The notes: a model not told the origin generated them from the sequence alone. Positions 8,968 through 18,913 are shown, counted from the stretch's first letter. The stretch: 64,000 nt of DNA from Morococcus cerebrosus (GCF_022749515.1 NZ_CP094242.1:1054001-1118000), one strand, 5' to 3'. Program-made: numbers and translations.

Positions 8968-10125
8968 TTACAGCGTCAAATCCAAAGCCTTGGAAATATC
9001 GTTCCAAATATCGTCCGCGTCTTCAATGCCGATGGAGAAGCGCAGCAGGCCGACTTTGATGCCCATTTCCATTTTCACATCATGCGGCACGCCGCTGTGG
9101 GACTGGGAATAGCAATGGTTGACCAAACTTTCGACGCCGCCGAGGCTGGACGCCATTTTGACCAGTTTCATGTTTTTAATCACGCTGTTTGCCGCTTCGC
9201 GCGTGTCGTTTTTGAGGTAAACCGTTACCACGCCGCCTATGCCTTTGGGCATTTGGGTTTTCGCCAGTTCGTAATGTTCGTGCGACGGCAGTCCTGGATA
9301 GAACACTTTTTCTACGGCGGGATGGGCTTCGAGGCGGCGGGCGATGTCGAGCGCGTTTTTGCAGTGCGCTTCCATGCGCAAGGCGAGCGTTTTGATGCCG
9401 CGCAACACCAGCCAGCAGTCCATCGGGCCGGCAATCGCGCCGGTATGCACCATCATGTCGTGCAGCGGTTTCGCCAGTTCTTTGGTTTTAACCGCAACGA
9501 TACCCATCAATACGTCGGAGTGGCCGCAAAGGTATTTGGTGGCGGAGTGGAACACGATGTCGCAGCCCATTTCCAGCGGCTGTTGCAGATACGGCGTGGC
9601 GAAGGTGTTGTCGATGCCTACTAATGCGCCAACGGCATGGGCTTTGGCGGCAAGCGCTTTGATGTCTACCAGCCGCAAAAGCGGATTGGACGGGGTTTCC
9701 AGCCAAACCAGTTTCACATTGTGCGCGGCAAGCAGTTCGTCCAAGCGGTCGGGGTTGCCCAAATCGGCAAAGACGACGTTTACGCCCCACTCTTTATAGA
9801 CGTCAACCAGCAAGTCATACGCGCCGCCGTAAATATCGGCGACAGCAACGATGGTATCGCCCGGACGCAGGAAGGTACGCCACACGGCATCAATGCCCGC
9901 CATACCGCTGGAAAAGGCAAAACCCGCCGCCCCACGTTCCAAATCGGCAACCGTATCTTCCAAAACCTGACGGGTCGGATTGCTCAGGCGCGAATAGCGG
10001 TAGGGAACCTGCTCGCCGATTTCGTGCAGCGCGAACATACTGTTCTGATAAATCGGCGGCATCAGCGCGCGGTTGTGTTCGTCGCAATCGTAGCTGGAAT
10101 GGATGGCTTTGGTGGCGAATTTCAT
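8968..10125 (-). CDS. metB: Cystathionine gamma-synthase-type PLP enzyme
   Basis: A 385-residue Cys/Met-metabolism PLP enzyme. The PLP-binding lysine lies in SATKYLCGHSDV, and the phosphate-binding SSGMAGI and the substrate-site YSRLSNPT motifs are present. Such enzymes join an activated homoserine with cysteine to give cystathionine (MetB), while near relatives split cystathionine (gamma-lyase), and sequence alone does not fully separate them. It is divergent from folE2 across about 180 bp. The 3' end is immediately followed by IS1655 copy A. With the second sulfur-assimilation gene near 41 kb interrupted, this may be the working route. Confidence 0.85.
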   Translation of the reverse strand: MKFATKAIHSSYDCDEHNRALMPPIYQNSMFALHEIGEQVPYRYSRLSNPTRQVLEDTVADLERGAAGFAFSSGMAGIDAVWRTFLRPGDTIVAVADIYGGAYDLLVDVYKEWGVNVVFADLGNPDRLDELLAAHNVKLVWLETPSNPLLRLVDIKALAAKAHAVGALVGIDNTFATPYLQQPLEMGCDIVFHSATKYLCGHSDVLMGIVAVKTKELAKPLHDMMVHTGAIAGPMDCWLVLRGIKTLALRMEAHCKNALDIARRLEAHPAVEKVFYPGLPSHEHYELAKTQMPKGIGGVVTVYLKNDTREAANSVIKNMKLVKMASSLGGVESLVNHCYSQSHSGVPHDVKMEMGIKVGLLRFSIGIEDADDIWNDISKALDLTL

Positions 10126-10305
10126 CTCGGTTCAACCTTATAAAGATATGAATAATTCAGGATTTTATCACTATCCGAAAAATAGAAACAATCAATGCGG
10201 ACACGGTTTGCAAGTGATATAATCTCGCATTTGCAAAACGGACGGCATGAATCCGTTTCAAACGACACACACCCCAACAATCCGACAATTAAGGACAAAC
10301 AACGC

Positions 10306-11079
10306 ATGAACGCCATTGCAGACGTGCAATCCAGCCGAGATTTACGCAATCTGCCGATTAACCAGGTCGGTATCAAAGACCTGCGCTTTCCAATTACTTT
10401 AAATACCGCCGAAGGCAGCCAATCCACCGTCGCCCACCTGACCATGACGGTTTTCCTGCCCGCCGACCAAAAAGGCACGCATATGTCGCGCTTCGTGGCG
10501 TTGATGGAACAGCAAACCGAGGCTTTGGATTTCGACAGGCTGCACAAACTGACCGCCGAAATGGTCGCGCTTTTAAACTCTCATTCCGGCAAAATCAGCG
10601 TTTCCTTCCCCTTCTTCCGCAAAAAATCCGCACCTGTTTCCGGCATCCAATCCCTGCTGGACTACGACGTTACCCTGACGGGCGAAATCAAAAACGGCGC
10701 ATACAGCCATAATCTGAAAGTCATGGTACCCGTGACCTCGTTGTGTCCGTGTTCCAAAGAAATCTCGCAATACGGCGCGCACAACCAACGCTCGCACGTT
10801 ACCGTCAGCCTGACCGCCAACGCCGAAGTCGGTATCGAGGAAATCATCGACTGCGTGGAAGCGCAGGCAAGCTGTCAGCTTTACGGACTGCTCAAACGCC
10901 CCGATGAAAAATACGTTACCGAAAAAGCCTATGAAAACCCGAAATTCGTAGAAGACATGGTGCGCGACGTAGCCACTGCGCTGATTGCGGACGGACGCAT
11001 CGAAAGCTTCATCGTCGAAAGCGAAAACTTCGAATCGATACACAACCACTCGGCTTACGCTTATATTGCTTATCCTTAA
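10306..11079 (+). CDS. folE2: GTP cyclohydrolase FolE2 (type IB)
   Basis: A 257-residue metal-dependent enzyme making 7,8-dihydroneopterin triphosphate, the first step of folate (and queuosine) synthesis. It has the FolE2 signature around the active-site cysteine ([14 protein letters not shown]) and the conserved QRSHV and E-rich C-terminal segment. The start is ATG at 10306, with AAGGAC upstream. FolE2 is the zinc-independent isozyme and is typical of Neisseria, which lacks FolE. The gene faces metB. The terminator downstream was split by IS1655 copy B. Confidence 0.93.
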   Translation: MNAIADVQSSRDLRNLPINQVGIKDLRFPITLNTAEGSQSTVAHLTMTVFLPADQKGTHMSRFVALMEQQTEALDFDRLHKLTAEMVALLNSHSGKISVSFPFFRKKSAPVSGIQSLLDYDVTLTGEIKNGAYSHNLKVMVPVTSLCPCSKEISQYGAHNQRSHVTVSLTANAEVGIEEIIDCVEAQASCQLYGLLKRPDEKYVTEKAYENPKFVEDMVRDVATALIADGRIESFIVESENFESIHNHSAYAYIAYP

Positions 11080-11102
11080 ACAAGCAAAAAATCGAAAAGG
11101 TC

Positions 11103-12182
11103 GGCGGATTCGCATTTGAAGTGCAACTTTCCATAACAGAAAAAGGCCAGTATGCGGTAGCATACGGCCTTTCCTGCAAGAAAGATTGCCATGAGCTACA
11201 CACAACTGACCCAAGACGAACGATACCATATCCAATACCTGTCCCGCCACTGCACCATCGCCGAAATCGCCAAACAGCTCAACCGCCACAAAAGCACCAT
11301 CAGCCGAGAAATCAAGCGGCACTGCATCCAAGGACAGCAATACAGCGCCGATAAAGCCCAACGGCAAAACCGGCTGACCAAACAGCACCGGCGAAAACCC
11401 TATAAGCTCGATTCGCAGCTGGTTCAACACATCGACACCCTTATCCGCCGCAAACTCAGTCCCGAACAAGTATGTGCCTACCTGCATAAACACCACGGGA
11501 TCACACTCCATCACAGCACCATTTACCGCTACCTTCGCCAAGACAAAAGCAACGGCGGCACTTTGTGGCAACACCTCAGAATATGCAGCAAACCCTACCG
11601 CAAACGCTACGGCAGCACATGGACCAGAGGCAAAGTGCCCGACCGCGTCGGCATAGAGAACCGACCTGCTATCGTCGACCAGAAAACCCGCATCGGCGAT
11701 TGGGAGGCCGACACCATCGTCGGCAAAAATCAGAAAAGCGCGTTATTGACCTTGGTCGAACGCACTACCCGCTACACCATCATCTGCAAATTAAAGAACT
11801 TAAAAGCCGAAGACACTGCCCGGGCGGCCATTAGGGTATTAAAGGCATATAAAGCCAGAGTCCACACCATCACCATGGATAACGGCAAAGAGTTCTACCA
11901 ACACACCAAAATAGCCAAAGCCTTGAAGGCGAAAACCTATTTTTGCCGCCCTTACCATTCTTGGGAGAAAGGGCTGAATGAGAACACCAATGGACTCATC
12001 CGGCAATATTTCCCCAAACAAACCGATTTCCGAAACATCAGCGATCGGGAGATACGCAGGGTTCAAGATGAGTTGAACCACCGGCCGAGAAAAACACTTG
12101 GCTACGAAACGCCAAGTGTTTTATTCTTAAATCTGTTCCAACCACTGGTACCCTAGTGTTGCACTTGAAATCCGAATCCAAG
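11103..12182 (+). mobile_element. IS1655 copy B
   Basis: 1080 bp, same ends as copy A, target duplication GTC (11100-11102 and 12183-12185). It sits in the ascending arm of the folE2 terminator hairpin, at the same DUS triplet as copy A, AG[GTC]GTCTGAA. The last bases of the element (AAG) plus GTCGTCTGAA rebuild a complete DUS on the right. Confidence 0.93.
11191..12156 (+). CDS. IS1655 transposase (copy B)
   Basis: 321 residues and intact. It differs from the other copies in a short patch around residues 52-60 (SADKAQRQN rather than SAEKAQKQS), so it is the most diverged copy of the window. Its HTH and DDE residues are as in copy A. Near the C terminus the DNA itself holds an inverted repeat (AAAACACTTGGC and its complement). 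Confidence 0.93.
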   Translation: MSYTQLTQDERYHIQYLSRHCTIAEIAKQLNRHKSTISREIKRHCIQGQQYSADKAQRQNRLTKQHRRKPYKLDSQLVQHIDTLIRRKLSPEQVCAYLHKHHGITLHHSTIYRYLRQDKSNGGTLWQHLRICSKPYRKRYGSTWTRGKVPDRVGIENRPAIVDQKTRIGDWEADTIVGKNQKSALLTLVERTTRYTIICKLKNLKAEDTARAAIRVLKAYKARVHTITMDNGKEFYQHTKIAKALKAKTYFCRPYHSWEKGLNENTNGLIRQYFPKQTDFRNISDREIRRVQDELNHRPRKTLGYETPSVLFLNLFQPLVP

Positions 12183-12223
12183 GTCGTCTGAAAACCGGAA
12201 AATCCGTTTTCAGACGACCTTTC
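12180..12223 (+). terminator. DUS-pair hairpin, original folE2 terminator, rebuilt at the IS1655 edge
   Basis: AAGGTCGTCTGAAAACCGG with an inverted copy ending in CCTTTC. The first three bases belong to IS1655. It now terminates transcription leaving the IS or folE2. Confidence 0.75.
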
Positions 12224-12291
12224 TTTGTCGTATTAAAATTTTTAATACCCTACCCATACTGCTTTCTAAACAATGATATTCACTCAAAGTA

Positions 12292-12846
12292 TCACATCCG
12301 ACTCAATTCCCTTTGTAAAGCTTGGATGTTTTGCTGGCGGTCGAGTACCGCGCTTTGCAGACTGGTAATCTCTTGCTGGTTGACACGCCCTCCTTTTGCT
12401 ACGCGAGCTTGCGCCAAAGACTTTTGCGCTTCGCCCAATGCCTTACGTTCGTTGCTCAACTCTGTTTCCAAAATCGAACGGCGGCTAGCGCTGCCGGAAG
12501 ATTTGGGCACAGGACTTGCAGCAACTATAGGAGCTGGACGGATTGGCACAACTTTGGGCTTAGCTTTTGCAGTATTTTTAAGAGCAGGTTTAACAACAAT
12601 ATCCGCTTTTTTCACAGGATCTTCAATAGATTCAGATGGAGGAAAAACAGCAGCAGCATCATAAGGTGCATTACTGTATTTGCCGATGGTTGGTAAATCT
12701 GCCGAATGGCAGTTTCCGGATGGGCGCGAAGTATAGACAACTTCGCCGTTGACTGTGCAGGTATAGATTTTAGAGGAAGCTTGTGCGCCTGATGCGGCGG
12801 CAAACATCAGCAATGAAGCTGCCAATGCGTGAAGTGATTGTTTCAT
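12292..12846 (-). CDS. Secreted DUF4124-like protein with coiled-coil tail
   Basis: 184 residues with a signal peptide (MKQSLHALAASLLMFAAASGAQA). A short N-terminal domain resembles DUF4124 (IYTCTVNGEVVYTSRPSGNC, two cysteines), followed by a Pro/Ala/Lys-rich linker and a C-terminal charged heptad-like helix (about 125-184). Start at 12846 chosen for the signal peptide. It is a clear relative of the next gene, which has the matching YTSEPSGNC...DLPKI segment. Probably periplasmic; function unknown. Confidence 0.7.
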   Translation of the reverse strand: MKQSLHALAASLLMFAAASGAQASSKIYTCTVNGEVVYTSRPSGNCHSADLPTIGKYSNAPYDAAAVFPPSESIEDPVKKADIVVKPALKNTAKAKPKVVPIRPAPIVAASPVPKSSGSASRRSILETELSNERKALGEAQKSLAQARVAKGGRVNQQEITSLQSAVLDRQQNIQALQRELSRM

Positions 12847-12996
12847 GGTAAGGTCGTAATGTGAAATAAGTAATTGTTCGATAGATATTGCATTCAACTG
12901 TAATAGTATAACAATGCCAGCATATTCTCTCAAATAGGACGGCTGACTTTTTTAATTTCAAACCAAACCGTCTTATTCGTTTTAGCGAAAATTGCC

Positions 12997-13365
12997 TCAC
13001 TCGTTTTCAGACGACGTTTTTGCGGCTTTATCCGATTTTTTGGCGCGTGATTTGGCGTTTTTGCTCTTTGTCTCTTGCTCTTGCGCCTTTTCCCGCGATT
13101 TTTCTTTTGAACGCGCCCTCTTGAGCTTGGCTGCCTTTTCTTCGGTATCACTGCTTAATTTGTTGATTTTCAGACGGTATGCACCGCCTTGATGGCTGCT
13201 GATTTTGGGCAGGTCTGTGCCTGTGCAGTTTCCCGAAGGTTCGGATGTATAGGTTTTGCTGTTGCCGGAATGGCAGCTGAAGACGGCTGCTGCGGTGTGG
13301 AGGGATAAGCCCAAAATGAGGGAGGATGCGACGATAAGTGCTCCTTGCTTGATTCGTGAACGCAT
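12997..13365 (-). CDS. Secreted DUF4124-like protein with lysine-rich tail
   Basis: 122 residues: a signal peptide (about 1-27), a compact two-cysteine domain (FSCHSGNSKTYTSEPSGNC), then a highly charged Lys/Glu/Arg tail of 60 residues that is probably helical or disordered. Same N-terminal domain as its downstream neighbour, so the two look like a tandem duplication with diverging tails. A DUS variant lies at the 3' end. Function unknown. Confidence 0.68.
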   Translation of the reverse strand: MRSRIKQGALIVASSLILGLSLHTAAAVFSCHSGNSKTYTSEPSGNCTGTDLPKISSHQGGAYRLKINKLSSDTEEKAAKLKRARSKEKSREKAQEQETKSKNAKSRAKKSDKAAKTSSENE

Positions 13366-13409
13366 GAGTTTTCCGTAGTTTGAGTTTTCAGACGACCTAT
13401 TTTTGTTTT

Positions 13410-13566
13410 TATAGTGGATTAACTTTAAACCAGTACGGCGTTGCCTCGCTTTAGCTCAAAGAGAACGATTCTCTAAGGTGCTGAAGCACCAAGTGAATCG
13501 GTTCCGTACTATCTGTACTGTCTGCGGCTTCGTCACCTTGTACTGATTTAAATTTAATCCACTATA
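13410..13566 (+). repeat. Full-length Correia repeat enclosed element
   Basis: 157 bp with TATAGTGGATTAACTTTAAA at one end and the inverted form at the other. It is opposite in orientation to the copy at 7166. It lies between the yheS 3' end and the upstream side of the small secreted gene, so it could supply a promoter or processing site to either. Confidence 0.93.
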
Positions 13567-13654
13567 TACAGTCCGACGGTCTGAAATGACCATGCCGAAC
13601 TGTATTTTTTGGCGGCTTCTGAAGGCAAGTACGGAAACCATCGCAGCGAAGTAT

Positions 13655-15577
13655 TTATAGTTGTGTAAATTCTGCGTCGATTTCCGTCAGGATTTGCTCT
13701 AGCTCTTCCTGCCACAAAAGCCAGTTTTCTTCTATTTGTGTTAATTTTACTTTAATTTCTGTTAATTGTGCGAGGGTTTGTTGTAATTTTGTTTTATTTT
13801 CGTCCGAATAGGCTTCCTCTTGTGCCAAAAATGTTTCACATGCCGTTTGAATTTCGGAAAGCTGCGCCATTTCTTTTTCGGCTTTGTCGATTTTCTGCTG
13901 TATCGGCTTGCCGCGTCGGGCTTTTTCTTGACGGATTTGTGCTTCGATACGCTTGGTGTCTTTGCGGTTTTGGCTTTGTGCGGAAGCGGCAGGTGCGGCG
14001 GTGGCGTTTTCCTGCGCCAACCTCCATTGACGATAATCGTTTAAATCGCCGTCAAAGTTTTTCAGACGACCTTTGTCAATCAGGAGGAAGCTGTCGGTAG
14101 TGGCTTCAAGCAGGCTGCGGTCGTGTGATACGACGATTAAGGCGCCTTGGAAACTTTGCAGCGCGAGCGTCAGAGCGTGGCGCATATCCAAGTCCAAATG
14201 GTTGGTCGGCTCGTCAAGCAGCAGCAAATTCGGTTTTTGCCAGATAATCATGGCAAGGGCGAGGCGGGCTTTCTCTCCGCCCGAAAAGGGTTCGGTTTTC
14301 TGCAACGCCATATCGCCGACAAAGTTGAAGCCGCCGAGGAAATTTCGGATTTCTTGTTCGCGCACTTCGGGAGAAAGCTGCTGAATGTGCCAAACAGGGC
14401 TTTGGTCGGCGCGGATGGTATCGAGTTGGTGTTGGGCAAAATAGCCTATATTGAGTTTTTCGGAACGGACGATGCTGCCGGAGAGCAAATCGATTTTGCC
14501 CGCCAAGGCTTTGATAAACGTAGATTTACCGCTGCCGTTAACACCCAATAGCCCGTAACGTGCGCCGCTCTCCAGCGATAGGGTAATGTCGTGCAAAACG
14601 GTTTTTCCTTCGTAACCCAAATCAGCGTGCTCCAGCTTCAGCAAGGGATTGGGCAGATGGTCGGGATTGTAAAACTCAAAGGAAAACTCGCTGTCCAAAT
14701 GCGCGGGAGCGATGCGCTCGAGCTTCGCCAACGCCTTCATGCGGCTTTGCGCTTGAACGGCTTTGGTGGCTTTGGCTTTGAAGCGGTCGATAAAGGATTG
14801 CAGATGTTTGATTTGCGCCTGCTGTTTGACATAGGCGGCTTGTTGTTGCGCCAGGCGTTGTGCACGTTCGTTTTGGTAAAAATCGTAATTGCCGCCGTAT
14901 TGCGTGAGCTTTTGCTGGGACAATTCGATGGTTTGGGTGGTGGCCGCATTGAGGAAGTCACGGTCGTGGGAAATGATGATTTGCGTGCAGGGTAAAGAGG
15001 CAAGGTGGTTTTCCAGCCACAAGACGGTTTCCAGATCCAAGTGATTGGTCGGTTCGTCAAGCAATAGCAAATCGGCGCGGCAAATCAGGGCTTGCGCAAG
15101 ATTCAGGCGCATACGCCAGCCGCCTGAAAAGGATTTGACGGGACGGCTGTGTTCTTCTTGCGAAAAACCCAGTCCGTTCAACAATTTCGCCGCACGGGCC
15201 GGCGCGGTATAAGCATCGATTTCTTCCAATTTGGCATGATATTCCGCCTGCTTCATGCCGTCATTTTGCGCTTCCGCCTGCGCCAAGGTCGTCTGAAAAG
15301 CCTGCAACTCGGCATCGCCCTGCAAAACGTAGTCCAACGCGGAGATGTCCAAGTCGGGCGTTTCTTGGGAAACGGAAGCCATCCGCCAATTTTTCGGAAT
15401 CGAGATATCGCCGCCGTCCTGAGTGATTTCACCCTTGATTAAGGCAAACAGGCTGGATTTGCCCGTCCCGTTTTTACCGATCAAACCGACGCGCTGACCG
15501 GGATTGACGGTGGCGTTGGCTTTGTCGAGCAGGACTTTCAAACCGCGTTGCAGGGTGAGGCTCTTGATTTCAATCAT
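13655..15577 (-). CDS. yheS: ABC-F ATPase, YheS type
   Basis: A 640-residue soluble protein with two ABC ATPase domains and no membrane domain. First Walker [10 protein letters not shown] (about 34-42), signature [14 protein letters not shown], Walker [13 protein letters not shown]; second Walker [10 protein letters not shown] and signature [12 protein letters not shown]. Between them is the P-site linker rich in [12 protein letters not shown], and a C-terminal coiled coil follows. ABC-F proteins act on the ribosome as translation factors. In-frame DUS copies encode QAFQTT and KGRLKNF. A second ABC-F (uup) lies at 22.9 kb. Confidence 0.9.
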   Translation of the reverse strand: MIEIKSLTLQRGLKVLLDKANATVNPGQRVGLIGKNGTGKSSLFALIKGEITQDGGDISIPKNWRMASVSQETPDLDISALDYVLQGDAELQAFQTTLAQAEAQNDGMKQAEYHAKLEEIDAYTAPARAAKLLNGLGFSQEEHSRPVKSFSGGWRMRLNLAQALICRADLLLLDEPTNHLDLETVLWLENHLASLPCTQIIISHDRDFLNAATTQTIELSQQKLTQYGGNYDFYQNERAQRLAQQQAAYVKQQAQIKHLQSFIDRFKAKATKAVQAQSRMKALAKLERIAPAHLDSEFSFEFYNPDHLPNPLLKLEHADLGYEGKTVLHDITLSLESGARYGLLGVNGSGKSTFIKALAGKIDLLSGSIVRSEKLNIGYFAQHQLDTIRADQSPVWHIQQLSPEVREQEIRNFLGGFNFVGDMALQKTEPFSGGEKARLALAMIIWQKPNLLLLDEPTNHLDLDMRHALTLALQSFQGALIVVSHDRSLLEATTDSFLLIDKGRLKNFDGDLNDYRQWRLAQENATAAPAASAQSQNRKDTKRIEAQIRQEKARRGKPIQQKIDKAEKEMAQLSEIQTACETFLAQEEAYSDENKTKLQQTLAQLTEIKVKLTQIEENWLLWQEELEQILTEIDAEFTQL

Positions 15578-15684
15578 GATGGTAAAGGACGGGCGGAAAA
15601 ATGGGAAAGGCGGTATTTTATAGCGAAAACAGCGTTATGTCGCCGTTCGTTGATGCCGCAGCGTTTCAACATAAATCTATGATG

Positions 15685-15728
15685 AAAAAAGGTCGTCTGA
15701 AACTGGATCTGGTTTCAGACGACCTTTT
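15685..15728 (-). terminator. DUS-pair terminator after ubiE
   Basis: AAAAAAGGTCGTCTGAAAC pairs with GTTTCAGACGACCTTTTT around a short loop, 16 bases beyond the ubiE stop. A/T-runs on both sides make it usable from either strand. Confidence 0.85.
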
Positions 15729-15743
15729 TACAACATTCCCACC

Positions 15744-16481
15744 TCAGAATTTCACGCCTTTATGCAATGCTACAATTCCTGCGCTCATATTATGATAATC
15801 CACGCTGTCGAACCCCGCGTCCAGCATCATCTGTTTCAAAGTTTCTTGGTCGGGATGCATACGGATGGATTCGGCCAGATATTGATAGCTGTCAGCATCT
15901 TTCGCAATCAGTTTGCCCATGACCGGTAGCAGCTTGAAGGAATACAGGTCGTACACCCCTTCCAGTGGTTTGTAGACTTTGGAAAACTCCAATACCAGCA
16001 GCGTGCCTCCCGGTTTCAACACGCGGTACATCTCTTTCAGAGCGGCATCTTTGTGCGTCATGTTGCGCAGACCGAAGGCGACAGAAACCAGATTGAAATA
16101 GTTGTCGGGAAAAGGTAGTTTTTCAGCATCAGCCAGCGATACCGGTAGAATCAGCCCTTCGTTGAGCAGTCGGTCGCGTCCGACGGTCAGCATCGAAGAA
16201 TTGATATCGGTTAGCCAGACTTCGCCCTCTTTACCCACGCGTTTGGCCCAACCACGCGACAAATCGCCCGTACCGCCGGCAATATCCAATACTTTGTCTC
16301 CTTTTTTCAAGCGTGCGGTATTGATGGTGAAATGCTTCCAAACACGGTGCAGGCCGCCGGACATCACATCGTTCATAATGTCATAGTTTTTCGCTACCGA
16401 ATGGAATACTTCGGCTACTTTGCCTGCTTTTTCGTTCTCATCTACGGTACTGAAACCAAAATGGGTTTTGTGGTCGCTCAT
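15744..16481 (-). CDS. ubiE: Ubiquinone/menaquinone C-methyltransferase UbiE
   Basis: A 245-residue SAM-dependent methyltransferase of quinone synthesis. UbiE signatures are clear: [19 protein letters not shown] near the N terminus, SAM motif [15 protein letters not shown], and [14 protein letters not shown]. The N terminus ([19 protein letters not shown]) is the usual proteobacterial start. The DUF971 gene upstream on the same strand is a common neighbour in betaproteobacteria. Length normal. Confidence 0.95.
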   Translation of the reverse strand: MSDHKTHFGFSTVDENEKAGKVAEVFHSVAKNYDIMNDVMSGGLHRVWKHFTINTARLKKGDKVLDIAGGTGDLSRGWAKRVGKEGEVWLTDINSSMLTVGRDRLLNEGLILPVSLADAEKLPFPDNYFNLVSVAFGLRNMTHKDAALKEMYRVLKPGGTLLVLEFSKVYKPLEGVYDLYSFKLLPVMGKLIAKDADSYQYLAESIRMHPDQETLKQMMLDAGFDSVDYHNMSAGIVALHKGVKF

Positions 16482-16690
16482 GTTGCCTGCCTTTTGAAAT
16501 TTAAAATTAAAATAATATGAATTCAGATATTGAATACGTCGAAGAAATCGTCAATCGCTTTCGACGCGGGAAATATATTTTTCGCCTATCCCACCTTAAA
16601 ACGAGCGGCTGTTGAGTAACAGGTAACGTTGTGTGTAGCCCGCTCCGGTACCTAAAAATTTCAGTTCCATCTTTTCAGACGACCTTTTCG

Positions 16691-17125
16691 TCAATGTCTT
16701 CCGCCACAACCTCCGCTGCCACAGGTATGGCCGGATTTCGATTCGGTATTCAAATCGTCAGGAGAAGGGACACGGGACGCACCAGCCAGCTCCATACGGC
16801 GCAGGTAGTCCGTCCAAAGTGCGTCGTGATCGTGTGCCAGTTTGTGCAGATAGGCCCAGTCGTACAGGCCGCTGTTGTGGCCGTCTGAAAAAGTGATTTT
16901 CAAGGCATAATTACCGACCGGCTCCAAATCAGTAACGGTAACGCTTGCCTTTCCGGTTTGTAAAACCTCCTGCCCTACGCCGTGTCCGCGCACTTCCGCA
17001 CTGGGCGAATAAACACGCAAAAACTCTGCGGAAAGTGGTTTTTCATCGGCATCGTAACGCAGCGTCAGTGATGCACGGTCTTTCGACAGACGGATTTCCG
17101 TCGGAATGAGGTTGTTTTCGTTCAC
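16691..17125 (-). CDS. DUF971 (GBBH-like N-terminal) protein
   Basis: 144 residues. The DUF971 fold is recognisable from PTEIRLSKDRASLTLRYD, LSAEFLRVYSPSAEVRGHG, and ITFSDGHNSGLYDWAYLHKL. The C terminus carries CGSGGCGGRH, a possible metal-binding tail. DUF971 proteins often accompany Fe-S carriers or ubiE in betaproteobacteria, but the reaction is unknown. It starts 3 nt after the stop of the small membrane-protein frame. A DUS lies just after its stop and one (GGCCGTCTGAAAAAG) lies inside. Confidence 0.85.
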   Translation of the reverse strand: MNENNLIPTEIRLSKDRASLTLRYDADEKPLSAEFLRVYSPSAEVRGHGVGQEVLQTGKASVTVTDLEPVGNYALKITFSDGHNSGLYDWAYLHKLAHDHDALWTDYLRRMELAGASRVPSPDDLNTESKSGHTCGSGGCGGRH

Positions 17126-17128
17126 GGG

Positions 17129-17399
17129 TCATACTCCGGATTTTTTACGCAGCCACGCAACTCTGATGGAAAAAACGCCCCCGGCCGCAGCAAACAGCAA
17201 AATTGAATAAAGGGACAGGCGTATCAAATTTATCCTCGTCTGCCCGTTTAAGCCCAAAGGTAACATCATCAGTCCTGCAAATATTAAAAACGCCGAAACC
17301 ATTAAAGCGATAGAAATGAAGGCATAGCGGGTATTGGCATTGATTTTGTGATGACGCCTTATGGCTGCGCAAGGGTTGCTGAACTTGAAGTTGGGTCAT
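17129..17399 (-). pseudogene. Two-helix membrane protein gene with frame break near its start
   Basis: The frame from 17395 to the TGA at 17129 encodes a two-helix membrane protein (ALMVSAFLIFAGLMML and SLYSILLFAAAGGVFSI), ending LRKKSGV directly before the DUF971 gene. It has no usable start except an internal ATG at 17302 (57 residues, cutting off the probable N terminus). The ATG at 17399 is in another frame and gives a low-complexity product without helices. The likely gene starts MTQ at 17399 and moves into the helix frame by a 1-2 base change right after the start, either a mutation or a sequence error. Confidence 0.5.
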
Positions 17400-17427
17400 T
17401 CTATCAGTTTTGCAGGCTAATTTCGAT

Positions 17428-17473
17428 AAAAGGTCGTCTGAAACGGAAACGCCTGTTTCAGACGACCTTTTGG
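17428..17473 (-). terminator. DUS-pair terminator after the CAP-domain gene
   Basis: AAAAGGTCGTCTGAAACGG with inverted CTGTTTCAGACGACCTTTT, 17 bases past the minus-strand stop. Confidence 0.85.
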
Positions 17474-17490
17474 CTTTTGTTTTATCAGGC

Positions 17491-18777
17491 TTATTTGATA
17501 ACTAGGACAACTGCTTTTTCGGTTTCTTCATTCGGCATCAGGCGTACGGCTGTGCCGGTTTTCCCTTTGAGGCGCACGAGGAAGCCTCCGGGTTTGCGTT
17601 CCAAAACATCAAGCTTTGCATCACCTCGCGGGCGGAATGTGATTTTTTCGCATTCGCGAAGACACCAGTGGTTTTTCCAATGAATGAAATAAATGTTATC
17701 CGGTTTGACGGCAAGCGTTTCTCCACCATTGACGACAAAATAAGGATAATCGGGCTTTTTGGTTTTGAATGTCCATTCTGCTTTCTGTTTCTTACCGTTT
17801 TGACTGTATTCGAATACGGCGCGGTAGGCAGTGTCGTATTCGAGCGGCGATAGTGGGAAAAGCGCGAATTGTTTGTCGGTCAACTGTCCGTTTGGATCTG
17901 TGTATTTATCCAAAATTTTGGTTTTGTCGATTTCGTTTTTGCCTTGATAAAGTTTGAACGACAGCATCTTGGCTTCGCCCCCATCGTCTGAAAATGCAAT
18001 GCTGACGGGATTTCCGGTAAATTCATAACCGGGCATGGGATCAGGATGTTCGCCGTAAAAATCCGGCGCGGCAAAATTTCCCTTCGGATAAGCGATATAC
18101 GCTAATTTTGTTTGATTTTTAATTTCGTCGGCGTAAACGATAGAGCCATTGAAACAAGAATTTTTATAGAAACGGCGACCTGCTTCCGGATAAGATCGCC
18201 CTAACGAACACCAATGATTGAATTCCCGGTTGCCCTGATTGAAGACGACGGCGGTTTTTCCGTTGCCACGCTCAACAGCTACTCCCGCTTCGTCAATATT
18301 TTGATCAAGCAAAGAAAAACGGTGGTAAATGGCTGTCATCAGGGCATCGGTTTGCTCGTGCAGGACAAGTGTGTTTTTAAATCCATCCTGATGGCGGTAC
18401 TCGCCCGTGCTGATGTTTTCATGAACACCATCGAAATAATAGCCGGCCTTGCGGGCGCGGTCGGAGGGCTTGTACCCTGTGTAAAATTGATTGTTTCGAT
18501 GTTTTTCGTCATGGCCGTCTTCAGGATTGATCAGCAGATATTTGGCGTGCCTTCGGGCTGACCGTTCCAATACCGGGGAATTCGACAGAGAATTCAAACC
18601 GGCAGCGGCACGCAAAAAATTAAGGTAACCCAAACCGCTTAAAGATTCTACGGACGAACGGTCTTGACCGGCTTGAGGGTGGATAAGGTTGTCTGAAAAG
18701 AAATAGCGATTTTGCTGGTAATAAAACAGACCAAGCGCGCCTGCTAATATTACCAGCCAGATGAAGATGGATTTCAT
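17491..18777 (-). CDS. CAP/SCP-domain protein, membrane-anchored
   Basis: 428 residues. An uncleaved N-terminal helix (FIWLVILAGALGLFYY) anchors it to the inner membrane with the rest in the periplasm. A CAP (cysteine-rich secretory/PR-1) domain covers roughly 48-200, with LNFLRAAAGLNSLSNSPVLERSARRHAKYLL, GYYFDGVHENIS and YHRFSLLDQNIDEAGV. A long C-terminal half of beta-rich sequence holds a WTFKT segment and HWCLRECE, a likely disulfide. Bacterial CAP proteins are often cell-surface factors of unclear activity. Single gene with its own terminator. Confidence 0.75.
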   Translation of the reverse strand: MKSIFIWLVILAGALGLFYYQQNRYFFSDNLIHPQAGQDRSSVESLSGLGYLNFLRAAAGLNSLSNSPVLERSARRHAKYLLINPEDGHDEKHRNNQFYTGYKPSDRARKAGYYFDGVHENISTGEYRHQDGFKNTLVLHEQTDALMTAIYHRFSLLDQNIDEAGVAVERGNGKTAVVFNQGNREFNHWCSLGRSYPEAGRRFYKNSCFNGSIVYADEIKNQTKLAYIAYPKGNFAAPDFYGEHPDPMPGYEFTGNPVSIAFSDDGGEAKMLSFKLYQGKNEIDKTKILDKYTDPNGQLTDKQFALFPLSPLEYDTAYRAVFEYSQNGKKQKAEWTFKTKKPDYPYFVVNGGETLAVKPDNIYFIHWKNHWCLRECEKITFRPRGDAKLDVLERKPGGFLVRLKGKTGTAVRLMPNEETEKAVVLVIK

Positions 18778-18913
18778 ATTGTCATTTTATAGAGTGAAAT
18801 GAGTTTAACGTAATGATGAAAGAACTTGGCGAATCATACAGCATAATATCCGTAAACGTCGTCTGAAAAGCGCTGGTCAAGTGAAATAAATGTATTTTTA
18901 TTACAGTAAAATA

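Noticed and set aside
10573..11574. 333-residue minus-strand ORF across folE2 and IS1655
   Set aside because: It is the antisense of two known genes joined by chance; the same antisense frame recurs opposite every IS1655 copy.
17145..17399. 84-residue ORF starting MTQLQVQQ
   Set aside because: The other frame encodes proper membrane helices and ends directly before DUF971; this product has no domain-like features.
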